A stretch of 64,000 nt of DNA from UBA668 sp040081465. GTDB lineage: Bacteria; Actinomycetota; Acidimicrobiia; Acidimicrobiales; Ilumatobacteraceae. Below, piece after piece: positions 43,566-52,857 of the stretch (position 1 is the stretch's first letter; each line of letters opens with the position of its first letter). The stretch lies in the NCBI GenBank assembly GCA_040081465.1, contig JBEBGL010000002.1, positions 256,336 through 320,335 on the forward strand, written 5' to 3'. The notes beneath the pieces are model-generated. The model searched no databases. It was given only the letters and a program-made list of their open reading frames with translations, and was not told the origin of the DNA. A program made the position numbers and the translations under genes.

Positions 43566-44138
43566 ATGATTCGTCGTTGCCTGCTCTTAAGCGCACTGTT
43601 CGTTGGGCTCGCGTGCTCGAGCAACAACAGGACATACAGCGGGTTGATCACGATGCCTGCATCGACCACCACGACCGACGCCGTCACCACCACCGAGCGG
43701 GCAACTACGTCGAGCTCGAGCACAACATCGACAACTACGACAATGCCATTCCCGACCACAACCACATTGCCGCTCAGTACCGCGGGTGGTGTCGTCAAGG
43801 TCGCGAACGCGACCGACATTGACGAAGCGGCGCAGCGACTAACCGACGAGTTCGCCGCGCTTGGTTTTGCGGTGGCCGAACCAACAAACGGCGCGGGCAA
43901 GGACGAAGAACTTGCGGTGAGCAAGATTTACGTCAAGGACGGCAGTGAAGCCATTGCCGCCTCAGTCAGTTACTTGATGGGTGGCGTTGAGATGTTGCGT
44001 ATGACGACGCCGGCGTGGATATTCGGGGGCACCGCTGCGCTCGGCGACACGACAGTGCTCGTGATGCTTGGCAGCGACCTGGCCACTACCCCACTGCAGG
44101 TGATGCGCCTTGAGCCTGGGCGACAGGGGCCGGACTGA
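43566..44138 (+). CDS. Lipoprotein with Thr-rich linker and LytR C-terminal (LytR_C) domain
   Basis: The 190-residue product has a signal sequence ending ALFVGLACSSN, likely lipid-modified at the Cys although the lipobox is imperfect. A linker of Thr/Ser runs to about residue 70, then a domain follows that matches the LytR_C pattern: VVKVANATDIDEAAQRLTDE with FAALGFAVAEP. LytR_C domains occur at the end of cell-wall polymer ligases and as stand-alone envelope proteins. It overlaps the following YihY gene by one base (TGATG). Confidence 0.72.
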   Translation: MIRRCLLLSALFVGLACSSNNRTYSGLITMPASTTTTDAVTTTERATTSSSSTTSTTTTMPFPTTTTLPLSTAGGVVKVANATDIDEAAQRLTDEFAALGFAVAEPTNGAGKDEELAVSKIYVKDGSEAIAASVSYLMGGVEMLRMTTPAWIFGGTAALGDTTVLVMLGSDLATTPLQVMRLEPGRQGPD

Positions 44139-44983
44139 TGGCCGATCCGGATTGGAGCACTCACGCACGAGTGATGAAAGTGCGCCGGCGATCGAAGGCG
44201 GGCAACACGCTGGTGCTCACCATCCAAAACTTCCGTGAGCACCGCACCGGCCGCAATGCTGCTCTCGTCTCGCACTACGGATTCTTGTCTGTCTTTCCGC
44301 TGCTGCTCGTGTTCACCACAATCCTCGGCTTCGTGCTGCAGAGCCGACCTCGTTTGCGCGACGAGATCATCGACTCCGCCTTCAACCGCATTCCGATCAT
44401 CGGCGAGAAGGTCGGTGAGGACCCCCAAGCGCTGAAGGGCAACCTTCTGGCCCTGATCGTCGGCCTGGTGCTTGCACTGTGGGCAGGCATGCGCGCCTTC
44501 AACGCCTTTCAAAGCGCGCTCGATGACGTTGCAGAAGTCCCACTAAACAGCCGGCGCAGTCTGCTGCGCACGCGTGCACGATCGTTACTCGGCATCGTCG
44601 TCGTCGGCAGCGCCCAGATCGCAACGGCGATCCTCACCGCACTCGTTGCAGTCAGCGGGGTAAGAGTGCTCCACCGTGTGCTACTCGTGGTCGCAGCGGT
44701 GCTCGTCAATACATCGGTACTCGCCGCGGCGTACCGCTGGTTGTGCGTGCGCGCCTTCACTTGGCGACAGGTGGCACCAGGGGCCATCGCCGCCGGCGTC
44801 ACATTCGCCGCGCTGCAGATCGCGGGAACCGTGATCGTCGGGCGGGCGATCGCTAATGCCTCGTCGGTGTACGGAACCTTCGCGTCGGTTATCGCGCTAC
44901 TGACCTGGCTCAGCTTGCATGCGTTTGTCGCGCTCGTCGGAGCCGAGTTGAACCACGTACTGCCCGCACATCGCCACAGGTAG
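44138..44983 (+). CDS. YihY/BrkB family inner-membrane protein
   Basis: The 281-residue protein has six or so membrane helices. It shows the family pattern NAALVSHYGFLSVFPLLLVF near the start and the end segment YGTFASVIALLTWLSLHAFV with ALVGAELNHV. It was once annotated as ribonuclease BN by mistake, and its function is still unclear (possibly envelope transport). It is coupled to the LytR_C lipoprotein. It is convergent with the SRPBCC gene, 14 nt apart. Confidence 0.9.
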   Translation: MADPDWSTHARVMKVRRRSKAGNTLVLTIQNFREHRTGRNAALVSHYGFLSVFPLLLVFTTILGFVLQSRPRLRDEIIDSAFNRIPIIGEKVGEDPQALKGNLLALIVGLVLALWAGMRAFNAFQSALDDVAEVPLNSRRSLLRTRARSLLGIVVVGSAQIATAILTALVAVSGVRVLHRVLLVVAAVLVNTSVLAAAYRWLCVRAFTWRQVAPGAIAAGVTFAALQIAGTVIVGRAIANASSVYGTFASVIALLTWLSLHAFVALVGAELNHVLPAHRHR

Positions 44984-44997
44984 CTGCTCGTCAAGGA

Positions 44998-45462
44998 TTA
45001 CTTCTCGACGACTTGTGCAATCCGCTCCAGGGTTTTGGTCATGGACTCGACTGTCTTGCTTCGCATCGGTCGCACAGCAAACGGGAATGCTTCCTTGCGT
45101 ATGTCCCAACTCTCGCGCACAAGCGTGCCGCCATCTTTCGGTTCCAACTCGTAACGCCAGATGCGACCACCGACCAACAACCGCATTGGCGCAATCGTCG
45201 GGCGCGTCTGCCATGCAATCAGGCGGTTCTGTTCGAACTCGACGACCGTGCTGGCCATCGAATAGTTGATGCCCATGCTCATCGACATGCCGAACTTGGA
45301 CCCCAGCGCTAGACGTTGCGAACCGTCAGGAGTGCCGCGCACAGTGCCTGAACCGTCAATTTCTTGATGCCGAGCGGGATCTGCGAGCAAGTCGAAAATT
45401 CGTTCGGGTGGTGCTGCGATCAGCCGTTCAACGGTCGCAACGTCATGTTCTGTCATGCGCAT
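44998..45462 (-). CDS. SRPBCC (START-like) family protein
   Basis: The 154-residue product has the polyketide-cyclase/START fold pattern: a first strand and helix TVERLIAAPPERIFDLLADP, central beta strands (NRLIAWQTRP and RIWRYELEPKDGGTLVRESW) and a long C-terminal helix (ESMTKTLERIAQVVEK). Such proteins bind hydrophobic ligands or act as simple cyclases. Nothing in the context narrows the ligand. Confidence 0.85.
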   Translation of the reverse strand: MRMTEHDVATVERLIAAPPERIFDLLADPARHQEIDGSGTVRGTPDGSQRLALGSKFGMSMSMGINYSMASTVVEFEQNRLIAWQTRPTIAPMRLLVGGRIWRYELEPKDGGTLVRESWDIRKEAFPFAVRPMRSKTVESMTKTLERIAQVVEK

Positions 45463-45584
45463 GTCAACCGCGACCGGACATCTTCCATTCCCACTGATAA
45501 GAACTGTTAAGGACGTCTCTGGTCACACGTGACATGCGGCGAGCGGGTTCAAGGTCCATCGTTTGGTACCGATGATTAGGGGTA

Positions 45585-47627
45585 ATGATGCATCGAGGCT
45601 CCCGCCACCTCCGTGCGCTGTACGTCACCGCAATTTTGCTTGTGAGCAGCGTCGTAACGTCGACCGCACCGGTCGAAACTGTTCTCGCGGCTGATCCGCC
45701 GTGGACAACGCCGACAGTTCCGCCGCGTTGCAGCAGCGAGCAAGCAAACAGCGGCAATGTCGCGGGCTGCCTGTTGTCGAGCAACCCTGGCCAACCGGAG
45801 AGTCGCGGATGGCCATCGCCTCCGTTCCCCGGTGAGGCGGGCGGTGGTTTTCCAGGCACCGGTTGGCGCTGGACCGGTTCTAGCTACAACGGCTCTGCCG
45901 CGTTGGCCGGGTGGGAAGCTGGCTTTGTTCGCAACGCTTCCCAGATCGGGTCGGTACGTCCGGGTCAGTTGAGCTCGTTTCCCGACGCGCTGCCGCTGTA
46001 CGAAGGTTTCTTGGCCGAGATTCAGGCGCGTGGGTACGTCGTGCGCAGCGGCAGCGGTGCCTATTCATTCCGATGCACCGCGAGTACTCGCAAGGACTGC
46101 CGCGGCCTCACACGCAGCTCACTCTCAAATCACGCGTTCGGGTTAGCGGCCGACATCAACACCTCGCAGAACCCGATGCAGACCAACTACGGCATCAACG
46201 GCGCGAGTGCCTGTCAGACTCCGATGACCACCGACATGCCGCAGTGGGTCGTTCAGGTCGCAGAGAAGTGGGGCCTCTACTGGGGCGGCTACGGATGGAG
46301 CGGCGGTTGCTCGTCACCGAGTCAGGTGAAGTCGTCGGCGAGCCGCGACCCGATGCACTTCGAGTTCAACGGCACGGTCGAGCAGGCGCGCGCGATTCGG
46401 TGTCACAACATGGGTTACACGGCCCAGTTCCAAGTTGTTATGAGTGATGGCGACATCGAGGCTCGCTGCTTCGGACCCAACACTCCACCCGCGGGCACAC
46501 GCATGGTCATCCACACCGACGCGCCCGCCGGTGCAACCGCCGCACTGGTCAACATCGCGGGTCTCTCACCAGCGAGCAAGGGCTACTTCACCGCTGAGTC
46601 GTGCACCACCACTCCGCCTGCGGTGCGTCAATGGTCAAATGGCAACGTTCGTCCGGGAAGAAACATTGCTGCGACCGCGATCGTGCAACTCGATTCACAG
46701 GGACGCTTCTGCCTTTTCAGCGTGACGTCCATGCACTCGATCGTGGATGTACTTGGCTACTTCGCGCCTGCGGCGTCGGCACCTAGTGGAGCGCTGTACT
46801 TGCCGATAAGTCCCACGCGCATTTTTGACACGCGGACAATGCCATTTTGTACACCGGAGGGAACATGCACTCCGTTGGGGCCAGTCCCGGGTGGAACGGA
46901 AGTTGAGGCGGTCTTGGCTGCTCCGGTCGACGCCATCGCAGCCATCGCCAACATCACCGTCGTGACGCCGTCGACGGCAGGTTATTTGACCGCCGACACA
47001 TGCAGTGCTCTCGGACCAGGCCCCCATTCACACAGCAACGTGAACTTCGGCGCTGGTGATGTAGTGGCCAACCTCACCCTGTCGCCAACACTCAACACGA
47101 CCGACGGCGAACAGTTCTGTACCTTCTCGCCGCGTACGACAAACGAAGTCGTCGACGTGCAGGGCTTCTTCGCCCCGGCAGCCGCTGGCGGACTTGGCTA
47201 CAACTCGCAAGCGCCACTTCGCCTGGTTGATACCCGCACGTGCTGGACCGACGCAGTCACAGATATCGAACGCTGCGCGCAACTGAACCCACCGGCCGAC
47301 ATCATTCACTTGAATGCCCCAGCGGGAGCAGAAGCCGTCGTGATCAACATCACCACGGTGAACAGCCTGGCCGGCGGATACGTAAGCGCCGGACCGTGTT
47401 CGGTCATCACTGCTGAGGCACCAGAGTTTTCAAACGTCAATGCCGTTGACGGTAACGCTGTCGCCAACTCGGCAATTGTGCCCGTGGACACCGACGGTAC
47501 GTTCTGCCTCTACATCAGCCGGCCAATGCACGTCATCGTCGACCTGATGGGCACGTTCATGGACAGCGGTCTGCGGTTCTTGGCAATCACGCCGACGCGA
47601 GTGCACGACTCACGTGCACTTGGCTGA
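45585..47627 (+). CDS. Secreted VanY/M15 D,D-carboxypeptidase with three C-terminal beta repeats
   Basis: The 680-residue protein has a signal peptide (about 1-36), a Cys-containing Pro-rich segment and an M15B peptidase domain (about 100-265). The zinc motif SNHAFGLAADIN gives His183 and Asp190, and DPMHFEF gives His258. Residues about 290-680 hold three related repeats of about 130 residues. Each ends with an IVDVLGYF-type strand and carries a TRIFDTR or TRVHDSR-like segment and a Cys pair. Similar repeats are common in large secreted Acidimicrobiia proteins. It probably trims cell-wall peptides, with the repeats for surface attachment. The 3' end overlaps the convergent GH3 gene by 41 nt. 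An AGGGG site precedes the ATG. Confidence 0.88.
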   Translation: MMHRGSRHLRALYVTAILLVSSVVTSTAPVETVLAADPPWTTPTVPPRCSSEQANSGNVAGCLLSSNPGQPESRGWPSPPFPGEAGGGFPGTGWRWTGSSYNGSAALAGWEAGFVRNASQIGSVRPGQLSSFPDALPLYEGFLAEIQARGYVVRSGSGAYSFRCTASTRKDCRGLTRSSLSNHAFGLAADINTSQNPMQTNYGINGASACQTPMTTDMPQWVVQVAEKWGLYWGGYGWSGGCSSPSQVKSSASRDPMHFEFNGTVEQARAIRCHNMGYTAQFQVVMSDGDIEARCFGPNTPPAGTRMVIHTDAPAGATAALVNIAGLSPASKGYFTAESCTTTPPAVRQWSNGNVRPGRNIAATAIVQLDSQGRFCLFSVTSMHSIVDVLGYFAPAASAPSGALYLPISPTRIFDTRTMPFCTPEGTCTPLGPVPGGTEVEAVLAAPVDAIAAIANITVVTPSTAGYLTADTCSALGPGPHSHSNVNFGAGDVVANLTLSPTLNTTDGEQFCTFSPRTTNEVVDVQGFFAPAAAGGLGYNSQAPLRLVDTRTCWTDAVTDIERCAQLNPPADIIHLNAPAGAEAVVINITTVNSLAGGYVSAGPCSVITAEAPEFSNVNAVDGNAVANSAIVPVDTDGTFCLYISRPMHVIVDLMGTFMDSGLRFLAITPTRVHDSRALG

Positions 47628-49983
47628 GCGCGGCCGCAGACCAGCCGATCTTGATCGCGTAATCACCGGGTGCAACCACCCAGTCGTGGGCGTTGACATC
47701 CCAGCGACTGAACGCTCTCGTGTCGAGCTCGATGACCGCTTGCACACTTGTTCCCGCTGTCGCCTTAACTTTCGCAAAGCCCTGCAAGGTGCGCACCGGT
47801 CTGCCGGTCGCGTGTTGCATCGTCTCGACGTAGCACTGCACGACTGTGCTTCCAGCTCGATCACCGACGTTGCGCACAGGCACTTCCAGGCGCACGCCCG
47901 TCGCAATCTCGCCCGTAACGACCGCCGTCCCCAACTCCCACGTCGCGTAGCCGAGGCCGTGTCCGAAACAGAACGCTGGCGCGATGTCGTGCGCGTCGTA
48001 CCAACGATGCCCAATCAATAACCCCTCGCCGTAGATGGCACGACCATCGCGGCCGGGGTGATGCGTGAACGCTGGCGTGTCGACAAGTTGTCGCGGGATG
48101 GTGATTGGTAGTCGACCGCCTGGCTCGGAGATGCCGAGCAGCACATCGGCGAGCGCTTCACCGAACTCCTCGCCGGGGAACCACACCTGCAGCACTGCGG
48201 CAACGTGGTCGAGCCACGGCATCGTCACGGGCGAACCAGCGTTGATCACCACGACCGTGCGCGGGTTCACAGCCGCGACGCGTCGAATCAGCTCGTCCTG
48301 CTCGCCCGGCAACGACATCGATGCGCGGTCTTCGCCTTCGGTTTCCCAGTCGGCGTTTGTGCCGACCACAACGACCGCCACGCGACTGGTGTCGCTCGCA
48401 GCAGCGACGGCCCGATCCATTGCATCGTCGACTGCTGGTGCACGCGCACCGACTAGAAGTCCGCGCAACTGCGCCCGCTCTTCGAAGGCGACTTCCACCT
48501 GCACGTGGCGTGTCACGCTGGCCTCGCACTCCAGTGTCGCCACAATCTCTTGACTACCGAGTCCGAAGAAGGCGCCGCCGGTCTGCGGTGTCGATAGGTC
48601 GACAATCAACTCGCCATCGATGCGCAACGTGGCCGAGCCGACAGCAGTAAGTGCGATCAGCCAGTCGCCGGTTACATCCGGCGTGAAGGTGCCCTCGATG
48701 GTGACGCCAAATGCCGAGTGTTCGATGTTCGGTGCCGGATTCTCAAGCCAAATGAAGTTCAGCCGATCGGTCGTGGTATCAAAGGTTTCGCCATCGACTC
48801 CGCGATAGTGAACGTGGAAGTCGCCGTGCATCGCGCGCAGTCGCTTGTCGATGTGACATCCCGGTTCGTGCACAACCGTTACGTCACGTGCTTGAAGCGC
48901 CGCAAGTGGCATTGACGGATGGTTCGTGCGCACGCGTGCGCTGCCGCCTCCTTGCACCTGCCCGCGTTCAGCGTTTGGACCAAGCAACGCAATGTGCGAG
49001 TTGACGGCCAGCGGCAACAGGCCGCCTTCGTTGCGCAGCAGCACCATGCTGGCGATCGAGGCGCGCCGAATGAGTGCACGTGTTTCGACAGAGTCGTCGG
49101 TGCGTTCGGGCTCGTCGGTTGATTCAATCCCTAGCCAGTTGAACAGCGTGAGTAACCGACGCACGGATTCGTCGACGCGTGCTTCGGTTGTGTCACCCGC
49201 CAGCACTGCTGCAAGTAACGCACTCCCCCGTTCGCGAGGCGGGCCGGGCATTTCGAGATCGAGTCCGGCCTCCAGCGAGTGCGCAGCCGAGTGCGTGCCA
49301 TACCAATCACTGACGACGACACCGTCAAACCCGAGTTCGTCGCGCAGCACGCCGCGCAACAACTCGTCGTGCTCACTGGCGTAGACGCCGTTGATTCGGT
49401 TGTAGGCGCTCATCACTGCACGAACTCCAGCGCCACCGCGTTCCACGGGCCGCACTGCGACTTCGAACGGCACCATGTACAACTCGCGCAGCGTTACCTC
49501 GTCGACCTCGCTGGAGATCGTGTGCCGTTCGAACTCGGTGTCGTTAGCGATGAAATGTTTGATGCAACACGCAACCTTGTTGCTCTGCACGCCACGGATA
49601 TAGGCCACTGCAATGCGCGAGGTGACTAGCGGGTCTTCGCTCATGCACTCGAAGTTGCGGCCGCCAATCGGTGTGCGATGCAGGTTCACCGTCGGTGCCA
49701 GCAGCATGTGGGCACCCTTCGACCGCGCCTCGACAGCGAGCGCGATGCCAACTTCGTGCACAAGGTCCGGGTCGAAGGTGGCACCGAGCGCAGTACCGCA
49801 CGGGAACGAGGCCGAAGCCGGCCCGAACCACGATGTACCGCGCACACCAGCCGGACCATCGCTGCATCGCATCACCGGCATGCCGGGAACTTGCTCGGTG
49901 TGCCAGTTGTCGTGTCCGGCTAGTAGAGCGACCTTCTGTTGCAGCGTCAGCGACGCGATCGTCGCCTCAACATCGAGCGTCAC
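47587..49983 (-). CDS. Glycoside hydrolase family 3 beta-glucosidase with PA14 insert
   Basis: The 798-residue protein begins with the GH3 barrel (CSDGPAGVRGTSWFG, LAPTVNLHRTPIGGRNFE, CCIKHFIANDTEFERH). The nucleophile Asp226 is in GFDGVVVSDWYGTHSA. The alpha/beta sandwich domain is interrupted by a PA14-type carbohydrate-binding insert (about 385-520). The acid/base Glu is probably in DWETEGEDRASM, and a fibronectin-like C-terminal domain ends it. No signal peptide is seen, so it is probably cytoplasmic and acts on imported oligosaccharides. Its ATG overlaps the histidine-kinase stop (ATGA), so it is the last gene of a two-component operon. Confidence 0.94.
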   Translation of the reverse strand: MTLDVEATIASLTLQQKVALLAGHDNWHTEQVPGMPVMRCSDGPAGVRGTSWFGPASASFPCGTALGATFDPDLVHEVGIALAVEARSKGAHMLLAPTVNLHRTPIGGRNFECMSEDPLVTSRIAVAYIRGVQSNKVACCIKHFIANDTEFERHTISSEVDEVTLRELYMVPFEVAVRPVERGGAGVRAVMSAYNRINGVYASEHDELLRGVLRDELGFDGVVVSDWYGTHSAAHSLEAGLDLEMPGPPRERGSALLAAVLAGDTTEARVDESVRRLLTLFNWLGIESTDEPERTDDSVETRALIRRASIASMVLLRNEGGLLPLAVNSHIALLGPNAERGQVQGGGSARVRTNHPSMPLAALQARDVTVVHEPGCHIDKRLRAMHGDFHVHYRGVDGETFDTTTDRLNFIWLENPAPNIEHSAFGVTIEGTFTPDVTGDWLIALTAVGSATLRIDGELIVDLSTPQTGGAFFGLGSQEIVATLECEASVTRHVQVEVAFEERAQLRGLLVGARAPAVDDAMDRAVAAASDTSRVAVVVVGTNADWETEGEDRASMSLPGEQDELIRRVAAVNPRTVVVINAGSPVTMPWLDHVAAVLQVWFPGEEFGEALADVLLGISEPGGRLPITIPRQLVDTPAFTHHPGRDGRAIYGEGLLIGHRWYDAHDIAPAFCFGHGLGYATWELGTAVVTGEIATGVRLEVPVRNVGDRAGSTVVQCYVETMQHATGRPVRTLQGFAKVKATAGTSVQAVIELDTRAFSRWDVNAHDWVVAPGDYAIKIGWSAAALSQVHVSRALASA

Positions 49984-51305
49984 GACGACGTTGCCAGCTT
50001 GATGCCGAACTCCGCGCCGCCGCCTTCGACGTTGCGCGCGAACACCGTGCCACCGTGGGCTTCTGCGACGGACTTGACGATTGCCAGGCCGAGGCCCGAC
50101 CCGGGCATTCCGCGCATCTGCACCGATCGATAGAACCGATCGAACAGGTACGGCAAGTCAGCCTCGACCAGACCCGGACCGTGGTCGCGAACCGTCACCG
50201 CTCCTTCGAGCACGGTGACCTCGATCGCGCCGTTCGGAGCAAACTTGCATGCGTTGTCGATCAGGTTCTGCACTGCTCGTTCCAATGCACCCGGCCGACC
50301 ATCGATCAACGAGGCATCGGCGCGCACGTCAACCTCGCGATTGAAGCGACGGCGGGCGCGTTCGGCGGCGCGATCGACGACATCGACTAGGCGCGTCGGC
50401 TGCAACGGCTCGTCGTCGCGCGCTTCCGTCGCTAACTCGACCAACTCGTTGACAAGGTCAGTGAGCTCGCGCGTTTCGCTGTCAAGGTCCGCCAACAACT
50501 GTTCGCGTGCCTCTGGTGGAAGTTGCTCGAAACCGCGTTGCAAGACGGCCACGTTGGTGCGCAAACTCGTCAGTGGGGTGCGCAGTTCGTGGCTGGCATC
50601 TTGCACCAGCTGATGTTGTTCGCGCTTGCTGCGCTGCAACGACTGCAACATGCCGGCGAAAGCGCGTCCCAGCTTTCCGGACTCGTCGGCGCCGTCGACG
50701 GGGACTTCCACATCGAGTCGGCCCGAGCTGGCAACCAGCGCAGCCGCGACCGTCAGCCGACTCAGTCGCCGCGTCACTTGACGAGCTATCAACCATCCGA
50801 TCAACGCCGACACCATGGCGACTACAACGACGGCCCACAACGTGCTGCGCAGGATGCTGTCGAGCGACTGCTCGACCTCGCGCAATGAGCGAGCAAGCAT
50901 CAAGGCCCCGCCGCCGTTGCCCGACCGCACAGTGAGCACGCGAAACGTCTCGCCGTCGATCTCAACGTTGTGACGACTCTTCGCGTCCGGATCCGACGAG
51001 GCAGCGACCTCGAGATCGGCGTCGGTGACGGGCAACTCACCCGACTCGGGGGCTTCGACAATCCGTCCATCACGATCGAGGCGCTGCACGATGATCTGCT
51101 CGAACGAGCCCGGGCGCGTGGGTCTGCCAGGAATGATGGGTGGGATGGCTATTCCATCGAGGCGGCTGGCAGCGCTGTCGAGCGATCGATCTACCGTTCC
51201 CTGCAATTCGCTGCGGGTGCTGGTGTACGAAGCGACACCGATCGCAAGCGTCGCTCCGACGGCGAGAACGATTAGCGACAGCATCAACTTCAGGCGCAGG
51301 CTCAC
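49980..51305 (-). CDS. Sensor histidine kinase (MprB-like)
   Basis: The 441-residue protein has membrane helix 1 (about 8-28), an external sensor region of about 120 residues, helix 2 (about 155-175), a HAMP domain, a HisKA domain with the phospho-acceptor His239 in QDASHELRTPLTSL, and a HATPase domain with N box DNACKF, G1 DHGPG, the F-box region FDRFYRS and G2 GSGLGLAIVK. It overlaps the response-regulator stop region by four bases and the beta-glucosidase start by four. Its layout is that of MprB-type stress sensors. Confidence 0.95.
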   Translation of the reverse strand: MSLRLKLMLSLIVLAVGATLAIGVASYTSTRSELQGTVDRSLDSAASRLDGIAIPPIIPGRPTRPGSFEQIIVQRLDRDGRIVEAPESGELPVTDADLEVAASSDPDAKSRHNVEIDGETFRVLTVRSGNGGGALMLARSLREVEQSLDSILRSTLWAVVVVAMVSALIGWLIARQVTRRLSRLTVAAALVASSGRLDVEVPVDGADESGKLGRAFAGMLQSLQRSKREQHQLVQDASHELRTPLTSLRTNVAVLQRGFEQLPPEAREQLLADLDSETRELTDLVNELVELATEARDDEPLQPTRLVDVVDRAAERARRRFNREVDVRADASLIDGRPGALERAVQNLIDNACKFAPNGAIEVTVLEGAVTVRDHGPGLVEADLPYLFDRFYRSVQMRGMPGSGLGLAIVKSVAEAHGGTVFARNVEGGGAEFGIKLATSS

Positions 51306-51988
51306 GCGGCACGCACCGTGTAACCAACGCCGCGCACTGTGTGAATCAGTTTGCCTTCCCCATCACTTTCCAGCTTGCGACGCAAGTACGAGATGTAGAC
51401 GGCGAGGTTCTTCGAGTCGGGCCCGAAGTCGTAACCCCAGATGCGGTCGTAGATGGTGCTGTGTTCCAGAACGATGCCTTCATTGCGTACCAACAGTTCA
51501 AGAAGGTCGAACTCGGTCTTCGAAAGTTCAACTTCGCGACCGGCGCGCCAAACACGTCGTGCCGTCGGGTCGAGTCGCAGATCGGCGAGCTGTAGTGGTT
51601 CGTTTCCATCAGGCTCGTCGCCGCGAACACGACGCAACAGCGCGCGCAACCGTGCGAACAGTTCGTCGAGCTCGAAGGGCTTGGCTAGGTAGTCGTCGGC
51701 GCCAGCGTCGAGGCCGGCGACTCGATCCGATGTTTCGGTGCGAGCTGTCAGCATCAACACCGGCACTCGGTTGCGTTCGGCGCGCAACACACGGCACACG
51801 GTCAGGCCATCGACGTTGGGCATCATCACATCGAGAATTGCGACATCGGGTTTGTGCTGCTCGATTGCTGCCAGGGCTTGCGCACCGTCGGAGGCTTGCA
51901 CGACGTCGTAGCCCTCGAGAGTGAGTGCACGCGTCAGCGCTTCACGAATTGCCCGATCGTCGTCGGCAAGAAGAATGCGTGCGCTCAT
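51302..51988 (-). CDS. OmpR-family response regulator (MprA-like)
   Basis: The 228-residue protein has a receiver domain with acidic pocket DDD (9-11), phospho-acceptor Asp53 in AILDVMMPNVDG, Thr in MLTART and Lys in AKPFELDEL. The winged-helix DNA-binding domain follows (ELSKTEFDLLELLVRNEGIV, then YISYLRRKLE and HTVRGVGYTVR). A strong AAAGGAG site precedes the ATG. It is co-transcribed with its kinase and a GH3 enzyme. A perfect 18-bp hairpin lies between it and the secreted-protein gene upstream. Confidence 0.96.
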   Translation of the reverse strand: MSARILLADDDRAIREALTRALTLEGYDVVQASDGAQALAAIEQHKPDVAILDVMMPNVDGLTVCRVLRAERNRVPVLMLTARTETSDRVAGLDAGADDYLAKPFELDELFARLRALLRRVRGDEPDGNEPLQLADLRLDPTARRVWRAGREVELSKTEFDLLELLVRNEGIVLEHSTIYDRIWGYDFGPDSKNLAVYISYLRRKLESDGEGKLIHTVRGVGYTVRAA

Positions 51989-52021
51989 CGTTTACTCCTT
52001 TCCTTCACTACATGACGCGGT

Positions 52022-52064
52022 CGATCGGCCGAGGTGTGTGGGGGGAACACACCTCGGCCGATCG
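52022..52064 (-). terminator. Perfect 18-bp stem-loop upstream of the response regulator
   Basis: The arm CGATCGGCCGAGGTGTGT (52022-52039) and its exact complement (52047-52064) enclose a 7-nt loop. It lies 31 nt after the stop of the secreted-protein gene and 33 nt before the response-regulator ATG, on the same strand. There is no U-tract. It is most likely a terminator or attenuator between the two transcription units. Processing or mRNA stabilisation are other options. Confidence 0.65.
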
Positions 52065-52094
52065 TACGTGTGTGGCTTGCGCCGGTTCGACTAC

Positions 52095-52745
52095 TCAGGA
52101 ACCGTCGTCGGCCGGAGCCGCGTCGCCACCACCGGGGCCACCAGGACCACCGGGACCGCGGGGGCCCTTCGGCGGCTTGGTGTTGTTGACGAATTCAGTG
52201 ACGCGCTCTTCGGCTTCTGCCAACTTGGCGTCGGCCTCTTCCTGCGTCAGGTCGCCAGCGGCAACCTTCTCGTCAAGCTTGCTCTCGATGTCGGCGAGGA
52301 GTGCGTCGACCAGTTCCTCAACTGAGGAACCGTTCGCCGCAGCCAGCTCGGCCAGCGTTTGGCCATCAGTGACGGCCTGACGTACCTCTTCCTCAGTGAG
52401 GCCGAGGGTCTCCGCCACGATGGCGAAGCCAGGACCGTGACCCGGACGGCCGGGCCCACCGGGCCCACCCTTCGGACCAGCTGCCTGCAACGCATCGATC
52501 ACCGCGTCGGCCTGAGCCTGGGTGATCGTGCCGTCATCGACGAGCGGCTGCAAAACTTCCTGCAAACGCTCTGTCGGGTCTGGACGATCGCCCTCAGCGG
52601 TGACGGCGTCGTCTTCACTCGGCTCGACGATGGCAGCGGTTTGGCTGGCTGCCCCGGCAGAGCCGGACATTTCCAGGATCATTCCGGCACCAGCGCCAGC
52701 AATAAGTCCGACGGTAAGTCCGACGGCTGTCATTTTCTTGTTCAT
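52095..52745 (-). CDS. Secreted helical-repeat protein with Gly/Pro-rich segments
   Basis: The 216-residue product has a signal peptide (MTAVGLTVGLIAGAGAGMIL, about 4-33). An acidic segment follows, then short helical units with Thr-Gln-x-x-Ala-Asp patterns (TITQAQADAVIDALQAAG and LTQEEADAKLAEAEERV), two Gly-Pro-rich stretches, and an acidic end. The helical units resemble the DUF2680/YckD type of secreted protein. The ATG has a strong AAAGGA site. It lies just upstream of a two-component system; small helical secreted proteins near such systems can act as accessory sensors, but that is inference here. Confidence 0.7.
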   Translation of the reverse strand: MNKKMTAVGLTVGLIAGAGAGMILEMSGSAGAASQTAAIVEPSEDDAVTAEGDRPDPTERLQEVLQPLVDDGTITQAQADAVIDALQAAGPKGGPGGPGRPGHGPGFAIVAETLGLTEEEVRQAVTDGQTLAELAAANGSSVEELVDALLADIESKLDEKVAAGDLTQEEADAKLAEAEERVTEFVNNTKPPKGPRGPGGPGGPGGGDAAPADDGS

Positions 52746-52857
52746 CGGTTGTTCCTTTCATTGGGGGGACGAGCACATAGTGCGCCACCCAGGTAAAGCC
52801 ACAACCGAATGAAGTTAAGAGCTAGGTGAGAGTCCGAAGCTGCGGTTTCCTGCGCAA

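Noticed and set aside
52741..52857. Promoter for the secreted-protein gene in the gap before 52745
   Set aside because: Several loose TTGnnn and TAnnnT-like pairs are present, but none with 16-19 nt spacing on the minus strand, so I do not call one.
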